Part shown: piece after piece, positions 36,001 to 45,169 of the stretch
How the letters are laid out: each line of letters opens with the position of its first letter
Numbering within the stretch: the stretch's first letter is position 1
Source of the DNA: Deroplatys truncata
Taxonomy: Eukaryota; Arthropoda; Insecta; Mantodea; Mantidae
Assembly: GCA_030765065.1 (NCBI GenBank)
Contig: CM060988.1
Coordinates: 195,980,565-196,044,564, forward strand
DNA length: 64,000 bases
Direction of reading: 5' to 3'
Notes under the pieces: model-generated
The model's database searches: none
The model's input: the letters and a program-made list of their open reading frames with translations, nothing else
What the model was told of the DNA's origin: nothing
Position numbers and translations under genes: made by a program

Positions 36001-36781
36001 GAAAAAACACAGTTTGATCCATGAGGGCAAAAAGCCACACAAATGTAATGTTTGCAGTAAGTCATTTACTCAGCTAGCACATTTGAAAACACACAGTTTG
36101 ATTCACGAGGGCAAAAAGCCATACAAATGTAATGTTTGCAATAAAAGTTTTACACGTTTATCACATCTGAAGCAACACAGTTTGATTCACGAGAGTGAAA
36201 AGCCACACAAATGTAATGTTTGCAATAAGACCTTTACTTCTATATGGAAATTAAAAGCACACAATATAATTCATGAGAGTAAAAAGCCGCACAAATGTAA
36301 TGTTTGCCATAAGAGTTTCAAACGGCTATGCAATTTGAAATCACACAGTTTGATTCATGACGGTAAAAAGCCACATAAATGTGATATTTGCAATAAGGCC
36401 TTTATTCGGCTATCAGATTTGAAATTACACATTTTGATTCATGAGGGCAAAAAGCCACACAAGTGTAATGCTTGCAATAAAAGTTTTACTCGTTTATCAT
36501 ATATGAAAGCTCACAGGTTGATTCATGAGGGTAAAAAGCCACACAAATGTAATGTATGCAGTAAGGGATTTATACAGCTAGGGAAGTTGAAAACACACAG
36601 TTTGATTCACAAGGGCATAAAGCCACACAAATGTAATGTTTGCCATAAGTGTTTCAATCTGCCATGGAACTTGAAGATACACCTTTTGATTCATGAGAAT
36701 AAAAAGCCACACAAATGTAATGTTTGCAATAAGACCTTTACTCAGCTAGGACATTTGAAAAGACACAGTTTTATTCATTAA
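27040..36781 (+). CDS. C2H2 zinc-finger protein, three coding exons, 15 fingers
   Basis: Probable sequence-specific nuclear DNA-binding protein. The coding model joins 27040-28266, 31120-31160 and 35278-36781, which is 2772 nt or 923 residues plus stop. The acceptor TTTTTCTACAG ends at 27031, nine bases before the first ATG. The first donor is AAG|GTAAGT (phase 0). The 41-nt exon has acceptor TTGTTACAG and donor TAG|GTAAGG. The last acceptor is TTGTTGCAG, and the frame is kept through a split Arg codon (423). Residues 1-409 are acidic with ~42-residue repeats, and 509-923 are 15 tandem C2H2 fingers linked by H-E-G-K-K-P. Intron 1 of the coding part holds a mariner. Intron 2 holds a SINE, a second mariner and tandem repeats. 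No orthologue is named because such arrays are lineage-specific. Confidence 0.9.
27175..28131 (+). repeat. Acidic ~42-residue repeats with psi-K-x-E sites in exon
   Basis: Residues ~46-365 hold about eight related blocks. Four are of the type 'DHKIDIKQEDDVLYTGL..NERELCSMD..RNY.ND', two of 'NNKINIKEQ..SSDTVS', and two of 'LDNTK.LKEGAFISDTGF'. At the DNA level the segment from 27319 recurs from 27661 (offset 342 nt, 114 codons). The second copy carries one extra block. Lys8 (VKEE), Lys97 and Lys211 (IKQE) and Lys370 (IKKE) fit the SUMO acceptor consensus. No SCAN, KRAB, BTB or ZAD domain is visible; ZAD would need paired cysteines at the start. Confidence 0.85.
28267..29099. other. Intron, left part
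   Basis: Intronic sequence between the donor at 28267 and the mariner. A 95-codon open stretch at 28582-28869 starts with ATG but has no motif, no splice support and no repeat elsewhere in the window. I do not call it. Confidence 0.5.
29102..30268 (-). mobile_element. mariner transposon with degenerate transposase
   Basis: Flanked by TA (29100-29101 and 30269-30270). The ends are inverted: left TAGATGGTGTCTCATAAGTAA and right, reverse-complemented, TGTAGGTTGTCTCATAAGTAA (first 20 bases of each compared). The length of 1167 bp is normal for mariner. The transposase runs on the minus strand. A start region MEVTDFEVTVLVKH lies near 30124, then a 'FNTGEESIKDLPCSG'-like HTH segment, the catalytic 'LLQQDNATSHTARTT' (the D of the second Asp motif) and 'LLPHPAYSPHLQW'. 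The usual third acidic position after YSPDL is replaced by His here. Frameshifts and stops make it dead. Confidence 0.9.
30271..31119. other. Intron, no recognised content
   Basis: AT-rich intronic DNA between the mariner and the micro-exon. No repeat or gene is recognised. Confidence 0.5.
31120..31160 (+). other. 41-nt micro-exon of the zinc-finger gene
   Basis: Encodes DEKAENLESADSS plus the first two bases of an Arg codon. It is supported by a clean acceptor and donor and by exact frame compatibility with both neighbours (phase 0 in, phase 2 out). Its acidic Ser-rich content matches the preceding exon. If it is skipped, exon 28266 joined to 35278 would shift frame (1227 + 1504 is not a multiple of 3), so it is required for the long product. 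Confidence 0.85.
31240..31530 (+). repeat. tRNA-derived SINE (family 1), intronic
   Basis: The Pol III A-box region 'tggtgtagtggttaccatgc' (31254) and B box GGGTTCAAACCC (31298) form a tRNA-like head. A conserved body follows: 'catggcttccttcgga', 'gggaagtaaagc', 'ggtcccatgtcgtgg', 'aagaacctcaagcc' and 'accatagtagttaaagag'. The 3' end is the repetitive 'actcaattcaattcag'. Other copies are at 58400-58662 (minus) and 36864-36960 and 37394-37665 (plus). Confidence 0.85.
31531..32731. other. Intron, no recognised content
   Basis: No gene or known repeat. A 102-codon open stretch (32274-32582) has no motif or splice support. Confidence 0.5.
32734..33437 (+). mobile_element. Internally deleted mariner
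   Basis: TA at 32732-32733 and 33438-33439. The inverted ends read TGAGGTCATTCATTAAATTG (left) and TGAGGTGCAATCATTAAATT (right, reverse complement). An open stretch encodes a mariner paired-like N-terminus with 'QREYIKFCVNIAKLP' and 'TLKQVYRNKAMSRMRCF'. It then jumps to the C-terminal third ('ILYYEFL' and, in another frame, 'FPNLKFKLKGRF..EIQ', 'FQKWQRCWYQC', 'GDYFERD'). At 704 bp it has lost about 550 bp of the catalytic middle. It is a different mariner lineage from the one at 29.1 kb. Confidence 0.87.
33440..33725. repeat. Diverged 80-95-bp tandem repeat
   Basis: About three and a half units, each with '(a)cagttgtaaaatgt', '(tt)ggcaaa', 'aactaat' and 'acaacaa/acaacag...tgtac', starting near 33440, 33531, 33612 and 33694. 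The array begins directly at the mariner's right end. Confidence 0.6.
33726..35277. other. Intron, no recognised content
   Basis: AT-rich intron sequence up to the acceptor TTGTTGCAG at 35277. No gene or repeat family recognised. Confidence 0.5.
35278..36781 (+). other. Zinc-finger array exon (15 C2H2 fingers)
   Basis: Fingers follow C-x2-C-x3-F-x5-L-x2-H-x4-H with an almost fixed frame HKCNVCNK and HEGKKP linkers. The contact positions -1, 2, 3 and 6 vary, e.g. Q-S-K-T (finger 2), R-W-G-S (3), Q-A-G-K (4), R-W-Y-S (5), Q-A-D-K (6), R-S-H-Q (8), R-S-D-L (11), Q-G-K-T (13), Q-G-H-R (15). Finger 12 has Met for the core Leu. A cysteine-less relic ('KIFSAKSALHLPDLIH') precedes finger 1. The frame ends at TAA 36779-36781, inside what would be the linker to a sixteenth finger. 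Confidence 0.93.
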
Positions 36782-37425
36782 ATTAAAAAGCCACACAAAT
36801 GTGTGATTTGCAATAAGAACTTTATTCAGCTAAAGAATTTGAAAAAACACAGCTTGATTCATGATACAGTCATCCTCCATGGTCTGGTGGTAGCATGCTG
36901 GCCTCTAGTTCCCAAGGTAATGTGTTCAAACTTGGCAGAGGGCAATCAATTTTTTGGGCACCATTAAGAGATTCTTGAGGGCAAAAAGCCACCAAATGTA
37001 ATGTTTGCAATAAAAGCTTTACTCATTTATCATATATGAAAGAAAATTGGTTGATTCATGAGGGTAAAAAGCCGCACAAATATAATGTTTGCAGTAAGGG
37101 ATTTACACAGCTAGGGAGGTTGAAAAAGCAGTTTGATTCACAAGGGCATAATGGTACACAAATGTAATATTTGCCATAAGTGTTTCATTCTGCCATGGAA
37201 TCTGAAGACACACCTTTTAATTCATGAGAATAAAAAGCCAGATAAATGTAAATTTTGCAATAAGACCTTTACTGAGCTAGGACATTTGAAAAGACAGAAT
37301 TTTATTAATGAACGTAAAAAACCACACAAATGTATGATTTGCAATAAGAACCTTATTCAGCTAAAGAATTTGAAAAAAAAACAGCTTAATTCATGATACA
37401 GTCATCCTTCATGGTCTAGTGGTAG
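36430..37425 (+). repeat. ~530-bp tandem duplication of fingers 12-16 plus SINE head
   Basis: The first unit is about 36430-36960 and the second about 36966-37425 onward. Matching landmarks are offset by 529-532 bp, for example finger 14 (36636 and 37165) and ATGATACAGTCATCC (36861 and 37393). Because both units carry the SINE head at the same place, the SINE inserted first and the block was then duplicated. Confidence 0.8.
36864..36962 (+). repeat. Truncated SINE (family 1) head
   Basis: Only the first ~100 bp of the SINE (A and B box part) are present. It breaks off in 'ttttttgggcacc' where the second unit of the tandem duplication begins. Confidence 0.75.
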
Positions 37426-37665
37426 CATGCTAGCCTCTAGTTCCCAAGGTCATGTGTTCAAACCTGGCAGAGGGCAATGAATGTTTTGGTTTCCATCAAA
37501 AGGGAAATAAAGCTGCCTGGTCCTTTGTCTTTGATTTATGGCACATAAGGGAACCTGCAGTCTGATAAAGTTGTCTAATCAAAATTTACATTTTTTCATG
37601 CCTAATATACAATGGGATTCTAAGAAACATAGCAGTTAAAGAGCACCCATAAATAAAAATTCGGT
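37394..37665 (+). repeat. tRNA-derived SINE (family 1) within finger array
   Basis: A-box region 'tggtctagtggtagcatgc' and a decayed B box GTGTTCAAACCT, then the family body ('gggaaataaagctgcctgg', 'catagcagttaaagagcacc'). It separates two groups of decayed fingers. Confidence 0.8.
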
Positions 37666-38310
37666 TTAACTGACCTTTTTTATTTTAGATAGCAAAAAGC
37701 CGCACAAATGTAATGTTTGCCATAAGAGCTTTATGCGGCTATGATACTTATTTGAAAGCACACAGTTGATTCAGAGGATGAAAAGCCACATGGTTGTAAA
37801 ATTTGCAGTAAGGGTTTTACACAGCTAGAGAAGTTGAAGAGACAGTTTGATTCATGAGGGCAAAAAGCCGCACTAATGTAATGTTTGCAAGTTGAAACTT
37901 TACTCAGAAAGGGAATCTGAAAATGCACAATTTGATTTATGGGGTAAAAAGAGATACAAATTTAATGTTTGCAATAAGAACTTTACTCATCAATGTAATT
38001 TGAAATCACAAAGTTTGATTCATGAGGCTAAAAAGCCACGCAGATATAATAGTTAAATATGAGGTTTACTTGGCTATCAATCTGAAACTACAAAGTTTAA
38101 TTCATCAAGGTAAAGACACTGTGATATCTGGGGGTAAATATTCTCAAAAGTATGTTTGGAAAAGCAACTTTACATATAAAAACACACAGTGACTTAGTGT
38201 TTGCATTTAGAGCTTTGCTCATGTATCAAATTTAAAACAATACTATTTGATTGATGAGAGCACAAAACAACAGGAGTGCAATATTTGCAAGAGCTGAAAT
38301 CTACCATCAA

Positions 38311-38961
38311 ATTTAATAAGATAAATTTGAGTAGAGTCCAAAGGCCACATGAATGGAACAGTTTATTGAACAGTTATACTCTGCTTTAAAATCTAGAAAG
38401 ACAGCTTGATTTATGTGCATAGAAAACATAATTTTATGCTTTCAGGGACATGTTTTAGCCAGGTATTAAATTTAACCATGCATAATATAATTTATAGAAA
38501 TAAATAAATAAAAAATTTTACTGATTTCATAATTTTTGCTTATTTGGAGTAAGCAAAAATGTTAATTTAAAAGCATAAGGCAGAAATAAACACTCAATTG
38601 TGATGTTCTATAGAAGATGTTAAATGGTTTTGATTTATGAAACAGCCTAATTTGACTAAGGATAGAAGAATGATATCCATATACAAAGTTTGCAAGAAGT
38701 GTTGAACTAGTTATCTTCTTTGAAAAGACATAACTGCATCCAAGATGTGAGAAAGGAGCACATGGTTGAAATCTATGAGATATTAGTATACTGATACTGA
38801 GTAACTTAATTCTTAAATTATACAACTGTAAATCCAGAATATATTGTCCATCAGAACTGTAAACTGCATGTGATTAATGGGTTAAAATCTATAGTACTTA
38901 AAAGAACTCTGCACTAAGAGATATTCCTCCATGATACATATAAGGTTACAATATGTGTTTA
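38311..38961. other. 3' flank of the zinc-finger gene
   Basis: AT-rich, no gene. It includes 'aataaataaataaaaaat' at ~38496, a plausible polyadenylation site. It ends where homology to 2410 starts. Confidence 0.45.
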
Positions 38962-41900
38962 ATTCAGCTTGTTGTATAAAACTAGTACAAATAAATGTTG
39001 TATTAAAATTTTAAGTGGTTATCAATGAAGTAAATACACCTCAGAAACAACATTATTGATAGCCAGTTAATAAAGTTACCAATCCATGAGAACAATCATA
39101 CCTGCTGTAGTCAACTTCTACATCAAGGCAGTGTCATTAGTTCACATGTTCAGTGTCTGTGAATTAAGAGTACTATATTCTGAAACCCCAAAATGAGGAC
39201 ACTCTCGACAGGATTGATCAACATGCTCTGGGCACTGCGGAATGAATCATTATTAATTCAATTCAGTCAAATTGCTGTGTTACATAAGTAACAAACAAAA
39301 TAAAAATATTACAACACTGCAGATACCTTCATTACTTTAAAGCCTATGTCCCATGCATATTTCTCACTTGACTGAAACTTTTTTAACATTTGATTTTGTT
39401 GACACAAATATGTATTATAGTTTTGCAATTCAAATGTCTAAAATTAAATTTTACCATTGCAATCCCTTGTACAAAGTCAACTGTCAGTCTATTTCTCTCC
39501 TCTGTCCACTGTACCTGTATTAAGGAAAACTGCCTCTCTGAAGCTTTTCTTCTGCCTTAGTTCAGATTTTCCATCATATGCAGCTCTGAAGCTTTTTATA
39601 TTTGAAAATTAATCAAAACACTTTTCATCAATATCAGTATTTTTATGTAACAAAAATCTGATAAGATTCATCTACATAATTCTACAAAATCAAGCTACTT
39701 AAAACATGAAAATTCACTAAACAGTTCCATTCATCATAGAGGATGCCAACATTGCACCTAAAATATTTAACCTTAGATCCATAACCATTTTCCATCTGAA
39801 CCAACTTTACCTTCACCCTCAAAAGCATAAATTATCACATCTGAAAAACATCACAGAAGGTATTTGGAATATTCATCCATCAATAAGAGAATTTTCTTCC
39901 TTTTCTAAGTCGCTGAAATAATTTATTAAAAACATCAACTAAAGACTGGAATATCTCACTCATAGGATCCATAAACAGTTCTTGAGGACTGCCACAAGTT
40001 CGTTTTGAGACAGGAAACAACTCCTTAAGTCTCTGAACAGCTGGAAAAAGTGGTAACCATCATATCTTGCTATGACTGAAAAGTTGTTACAGTATTTCAA
40101 CGAAGTCACAAAATTTCTTTAGAGATTCCACATGGACAGCACATATTAATTGTTTATTATTAAACCTTGGAAGTCAATTTCAAGGAGATCAGTTCCATGC
40201 TGAATGTGGTTAAGGACATCCCACTGCAACCAACATCATGTTAAACATCCTCTCGAGGTTAGCAAACATTGCCATCACCTCTTTTAACACCACCTAACAT
40301 TGTGTTACAACTATCACCACCAAATGCCACACATTTATTCTTAATTTTCAACTCATTTGTGTGTCAATGCTGTAAGTTGAAATAGTTCTGCAGTTTCACT
40401 TGTCCTACTTTCAATATTAAGAAACTTAATTTGCAGTCCTCCATTCCTGTAGTCAAAGTAATGAACTATAATAAGGAACATTTTAATATCCCCATGATTC
40501 CTAGCATCTGTCGAGACACCCTCAAAATGAATGCATTCAGATTTTTGTATTTATTCTACTGAATGAGGTGCTAGAACTGAATTTACAATCACTTCACTTC
40601 TGGTATATACACAAGAATTTTTTTATGTTATAGCTGAGTCAGAAAAAATGTTTCGCAATAGTCCACGGTACAATCAATAGTTTTATAACTGCTGTGATGT
40701 GGCGTATGATAAGTAAGAATGCCTTCAGCAGCCCTTGTATTGAGTTTCATGAAACATTAGTCACCCCTAACACACATCCTATGTATCTCAGTTTTCAAGT
40801 AGAGCTCCAGGTCGCTGATACCATGATATGATTGTTCAGGTATAAAAATCTTAACTTATAAAAGAAAACAATGTTTCTGTCCATATATGTTGAAAACTGA
40901 GAAACTGTTGTTACAACTTACCTAATAAGATTATTTATTTGGTGAGGAATATGTTATTTAATGAAGATGAACCTGGATGAATACACTAGTTTGCTTTCGT
41001 CCAACAAAAAGAATGTGTATCCACAAACGTAAAACATTAGGTGAAAATTGGTAGGAAGGAGAACTATTGTAACATGTCTGAGCTAAAAGGATTGATATAT
41101 CAATTTTAGGTTTTACTGGCATAACAGATTGTAAGAAAATAATGAAGAATGTAATTCAGTAATCGATATAAAATAATATAAATTGTTGACAATAGATGGT
41201 AACAAAAATTTAAAGATCTTAATGCATAAATGTGGACATTAGCAGAAATCGTCAAAATGTACATGGACACATCAGTAAACATTGAAAATACAGACATGTC
41301 CGCATGAATGCAGATGTATGGTAAACCAATTGTGATTGGAATGTTTCAAATCAAAATGTTATTAAAAATTGTTAGTTTTACTTCTAAATAGCTTCTTGAC
41401 CACTTGACAGTCTTCCTTTTTTAAATCATTAATCTTTGATGTCAAAGGATTGGCAGGCAAGTAGGCTATCTAGAAGTTGTTAATTACCAAGGATAAGGAA
41501 AAAGATGTCTTAAAACTTATGAAGCATTTTATAAGGGTACAGTTTAAGGTCATCATTAGGTTTCCAGTTTTATATTATTGGTGCTTCTGTTTTGTTTTAT
41601 ATTCTGATAAGTCTTGTTTGTTATTAATTTATACTCATGTTTATCAGACTGATAAGGAACAATGTGATGCTAAATAATTGTAATGTAACATGAACAATAA
41701 AGGTACCCTCTTTACACTATATGTAAAAACAATAGGACACAAGAAAAAAATACATCTTGAATGGTATATTAACAAAATTTTTTCCTCCATTACTGGTTTT
41801 ATAAATGAAAATTTTGGGAGTGACAAATATGTGCTTAAAATCATAGTGTAAGTGTTAAATTATTTGGTTCATATAATTAGTATTTCAGTTTGATAATAAA

Positions 41901-43040
41901 AAGGCATTTCATGAAAAATTACCTTATTTTCATTTATCAACTTATGAAAAAAATGCTTTTCATCTGCTTATTATCATTTCTTCAAAAACCAAGTCTTTTT
42001 TTTTTACAGTAGTTGAATTGGATGAAAGTCTCAAACGAATTATGCAAAGTATATGGAAAACCATTTAGCACAAATAGCAAGTTCTCCTTTTCTTTTCCAG
42101 TTGACCAATGACAAGACTGTATTGCAATTACAGAGTTAAATACAATGGACAAAACATTCAGTATGTAGGAGGTTCTGACTACACATGGCCAGTAAGATGA
42201 TAACAGAGTCTGATGTAAAATGGTAGAGGTATCATTCTGTTCAATTCCTGCACCAAGAATAAAGTTGGTACAAGTAATCTGTTTCCTTGGCGTCACTGTT
42301 AGATTTCCCAGATAAATATTTGGTAGACCTTCATTTAATATAGTGATGCAGAACTAGAATGACTACAGAATTGCAGTCTCAAGTACTGAGTCTGTTAATT
42401 GAGAACAATATTACTATTCAGACACATCTTCTTAAGCAGGTACCTAAATGTTACAAATCAAAGAGTGTAATGAATACATTATTTTAGAATTTAGGATAGT
42501 GAGTTTTATATGCACTTCAAGGATTATGTTGAATAAAATTATCCTCACTGTTTTATTCTGTTTAAAACAAGATTTTATATTGTCAGGAAGATACAGTTTT
42601 ACAGTAGCAGAGTAGTTAAATGCACTCTTGGTTTTAACACATGCTAAACAGTGGCATAGCTAGGTTCTCGGAGGCTGGTGCTAAAGATTCCAATCATGTG
42701 TACAGTAGTTTTAAAACTAATTCATATAGGCATTAAATTATAAATTACATTTAACCATATTATTTATTAAGGATGTAACAAACAGTTATTTTTGAGTAAC
42801 TATTAGCTGTAACTACATTCCAATATGAACAATGTTGTTTGAACTTAGCGGCCCACACATAGTTTGCTACTAAACAGCATTAATTGTTTATTCATACCCA
42901 TCTACCTGTGAAGAACACCTACAGTGGCATCTTAATGCAGCACATACAATTTTGCTGCCTGAGTACTGATTGACTTGTCGTCTGTGGCCTATGATGTATA
43001 TTATTCAAAATGATAATCAACGAGCTTAAGTAATTATTTG
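38962..43040. repeat. Segmental duplication unit B, left arm (copy of 2.41-5.9 kb)
   Basis: Same order and orientation as unit A. It keeps a tail at about 42200-42890 that unit A has lost at the corresponding place (near 5545) but has at 11990-12110 plus 18690-19080. That tail is a repeat of the module ends. Confidence 0.85.
39380..40825 (-). pseudogene. Decayed hAT (ZBED-like) transposase, copy B
   Basis: Copy of the 2830-4408 pseudogene with the same frameshifts in most places. The N-terminal part is cut at about 40826, where sequence equal to 4290-4465 is missing. It shares stops with copy A, so it was dead before duplication. Confidence 0.7.
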
Positions 43041-43280
43041 CCGATAAGTAGGGACCCCAGATTGTTCGTAAATAAAATAATGTAATATCGGTGTAAAAAT
43101 ATTATAGTGAGCAGTGTTTTGGGCGGTAAATAAAACTGCTTAATGGTGTTATCTCATGCAAAAAAAGGGAAAAAACAAAAACACAGTTTAAACTATTTTA
43201 CTGTGGAACAAAGGGCTCCTTACATGTAACTTAAAAAAGAAGAGCATGAAAAGATTTACATAGTATAAATTTCGACTGAT

Positions 43281-44009
43281 TTACTTTGTTAGAGACAAAG
43301 CCACCATAAGTTCAGTGTTCTCTGGCTTAAGATTTGTTCTTAAGTTTGTCATGATGTTCCCATATGCAGAGAAAAGTCCTTCACTGTCCACATTGGACAT
43401 GGGTACCCACAATAGTTTCATACACTTCTCGCTGAAATACAAGTGATCACATTGAAGTCCAGAAAGTAAATCCAGTATGTTCACTTCAGCAGCATCATCT
43501 AATTTCTCACACACTATGTTCTTCAGAGCAGCATATCCCTCCTTGAATGTCTTCTCTTGCAAGTCTCGCAGAAAAGGTAACATTCTTCTTGCTTTTTCTA
43601 TAGTTATATCAGTAGATGCCTCATTTGATACTATTTTTCGTACATTAAACAATTTACATGCAGAATGAATATCATCATCAGCTGGATCAGCTGACATTAA
43701 GGAATTCAGCTTGGTAACTGACTTTATGTCCAATTGCCTGAACTGACTGATAACATAAGACTTCTTGAGGGTTGGCAGTCTCTGAAGAAGACATGAAGTT
43801 TTCTCTCCAAACGAGCCCTCAGCTACTATTGTGAAGCCATTTGATATATCTTTAAGTTTGCTATATAGTTTATGAACAAATGAATATTTAGATCCCTCAA
43901 GCACTTCAATAAGGCAAATGGTGTCTTTGCAGTGTTCAAGAAGGAAAGATGCCTGGCAGTTTATTATATTTTGAGACCGCATTGAAGTACTACTGTGGAA
44001 TCGGTTTGA
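43281..44009 (-). pseudogene. hAT transposase C-terminal region
   Basis: An uninterrupted minus-strand frame ends with 'NVDSEGLFSAYGNIMTNLRT', the hAT C-terminal dimerisation motif, and a stop at 43281. Upstream are 'FLLEHCKDTICLIEVLEGSK' and 'KARRMLPFLRDLQEKTF'. The open frame runs to 44117, but the residues beyond ~44009 are low in homology-like character and may be non-coding. The catalytic N-terminal half is absent, so this is a deletion derivative. Confidence 0.8.
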
Positions 44010-44884
44010 ATTCCCGCGTGCCGCAAAACTAAACTGACCTGGCAACGTCTTGCACATGCTGTCTGTACGGCGCGCGAACGGCACGTTGCCAACTCCACCG
44101 TCAGCTGAATTGTGCATGCGCTAGCTTAATTTGAAACGTGGCTCCATCGGCATAATTCCTTTTCTTTTTCAGAGCAGAAGGTAAACAGACTCCTTGCGCT
44201 AAATTGTAACGTAATCTAAAGAATATAACTTGACTCCAAACGAATCTTTCAGTATAGCGGACACAAAATATACCTAGACATGCGTTCACATTATGGCAAC
44301 GTCGCGAGACAGCAACAATTTTCGTGCGAGGGGTACAGGAAACGGAGACAGTGATTGGTAGAAGAGGCTGTCTACTGTCAGAATTGACTTGAACCAGACT
44401 TAGAAATTCATGCATTATTTAACGATACTTTTGCGACAGTCTTTTCCAGCCGGCATGAAATGGGGCGATGCAAGCACGAATCGTTAAAATACAGCATTAG
44501 AGAAGAATTGCAGGTAGTATTGTCATTTAAATCCAAAGAATAATTTGAGTGAAATGAGAAATCCGTCACTGATGCGGTGTTGCCGAGTTCCGATAAACAT
44601 GACATTCCTTTTGTTGTGAATGCGATAGGTGGAGAGTGAAGGGGAGGGGGTAGTCGAAGCAGTACCGATGTTTGCCGAAGCTCTGGTTAAATCACTGCAG
44701 TTTGGTGTTCTGTGCCGTGCAGCACACATCACTGTGCAGCATGGCCGTAGCGAATGACAATATACATATCCGTAAATGATTGATAAGCCAAATATCTGAT
44801 TGTTTGTGTGAAAAGGAGAGACAAACGCCAAAAAAGGAGAGAGAGAAAAATTTCGGGTTATTTTGCACATTTTTTTTCATAACG

Positions 44885-45037
44885 GTGTTATTTCGCGTTT
44901 TCGCGATATAGAACTAATGTCGCGTTATTTCGCGCCTCAGAATGGATATATATGTGGAATTTAAAAATAATTGATTAAAGGTTTTCCTTATTGTTAATTT
45001 TCGGCCAATTTCGCGAATTAGGTACTCGCGAAAAGTC
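44885..45037. repeat. Subterminal TCGCG motif cluster of the hAT
   Basis: At least eight CGCG-containing words (TTTCGCG, TTCGCGA, GTCGCG, TCGCGAA) lie within 150 bp of the right end, in a region otherwise AT-rich. The left end shows no equal cluster. Confidence 0.6.
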
Positions 45038-45169
45038 GGGGTCCCTACCCATAAGGGATACTAATGCAGTGTACATGCAGTAAATGTCATCCAGGTTCTG
45101 AAACCATCTCATTACCTTAGTAACCATTAATGCAATACTAGCTGTTATTGTTAGTTTGTTAACCGTTAT

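Larger units (their letters stand above)
36782..38310 (+). pseudogene. Decayed zinc fingers downstream of the stop
   Basis: Directly after the stop the same frame reads 'IKKPHKCVICNKNFIQLKNL' and another intact-looking finger follows. Then comes a SINE piece, then a second, frame-broken copy of fingers 12-16 (36966-37392), a complete SINE, and at least four more degenerate fingers from 37690 to about 38040 that keep 'AAAAAGCC(A/G)CACAAATGTAATGTTTGC'-type linkers (shorter than 20 bp each). Traces continue to ~38300. The original array was therefore much longer; the stop at 36779 and later mutations shortened it. It may be transcribed as 3' UTR. Possible AATAAA signals lie at 37505, 37648 and ~38496. 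Confidence 0.85.
43049..45047 (-). mobile_element. 1999-bp hAT transposon with 8-bp target duplications
   Basis: The ends are inverted: TAGGGACCCC at 43049-43058 and GGGGTCCCTA at 45038-45047. CCGATAAG (43041-43048) and CCCATAAG (45048-45055) flank it as an 8-bp target duplication with one change. Unit A has the empty site at ~5774. The right subterminal region carries a cluster of TTTCGCG/TCGCG motifs (44890-45035), typical of transposase binding repeats. It encodes only the C-terminal part of a transposase (next entry). Confidence 0.9.
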
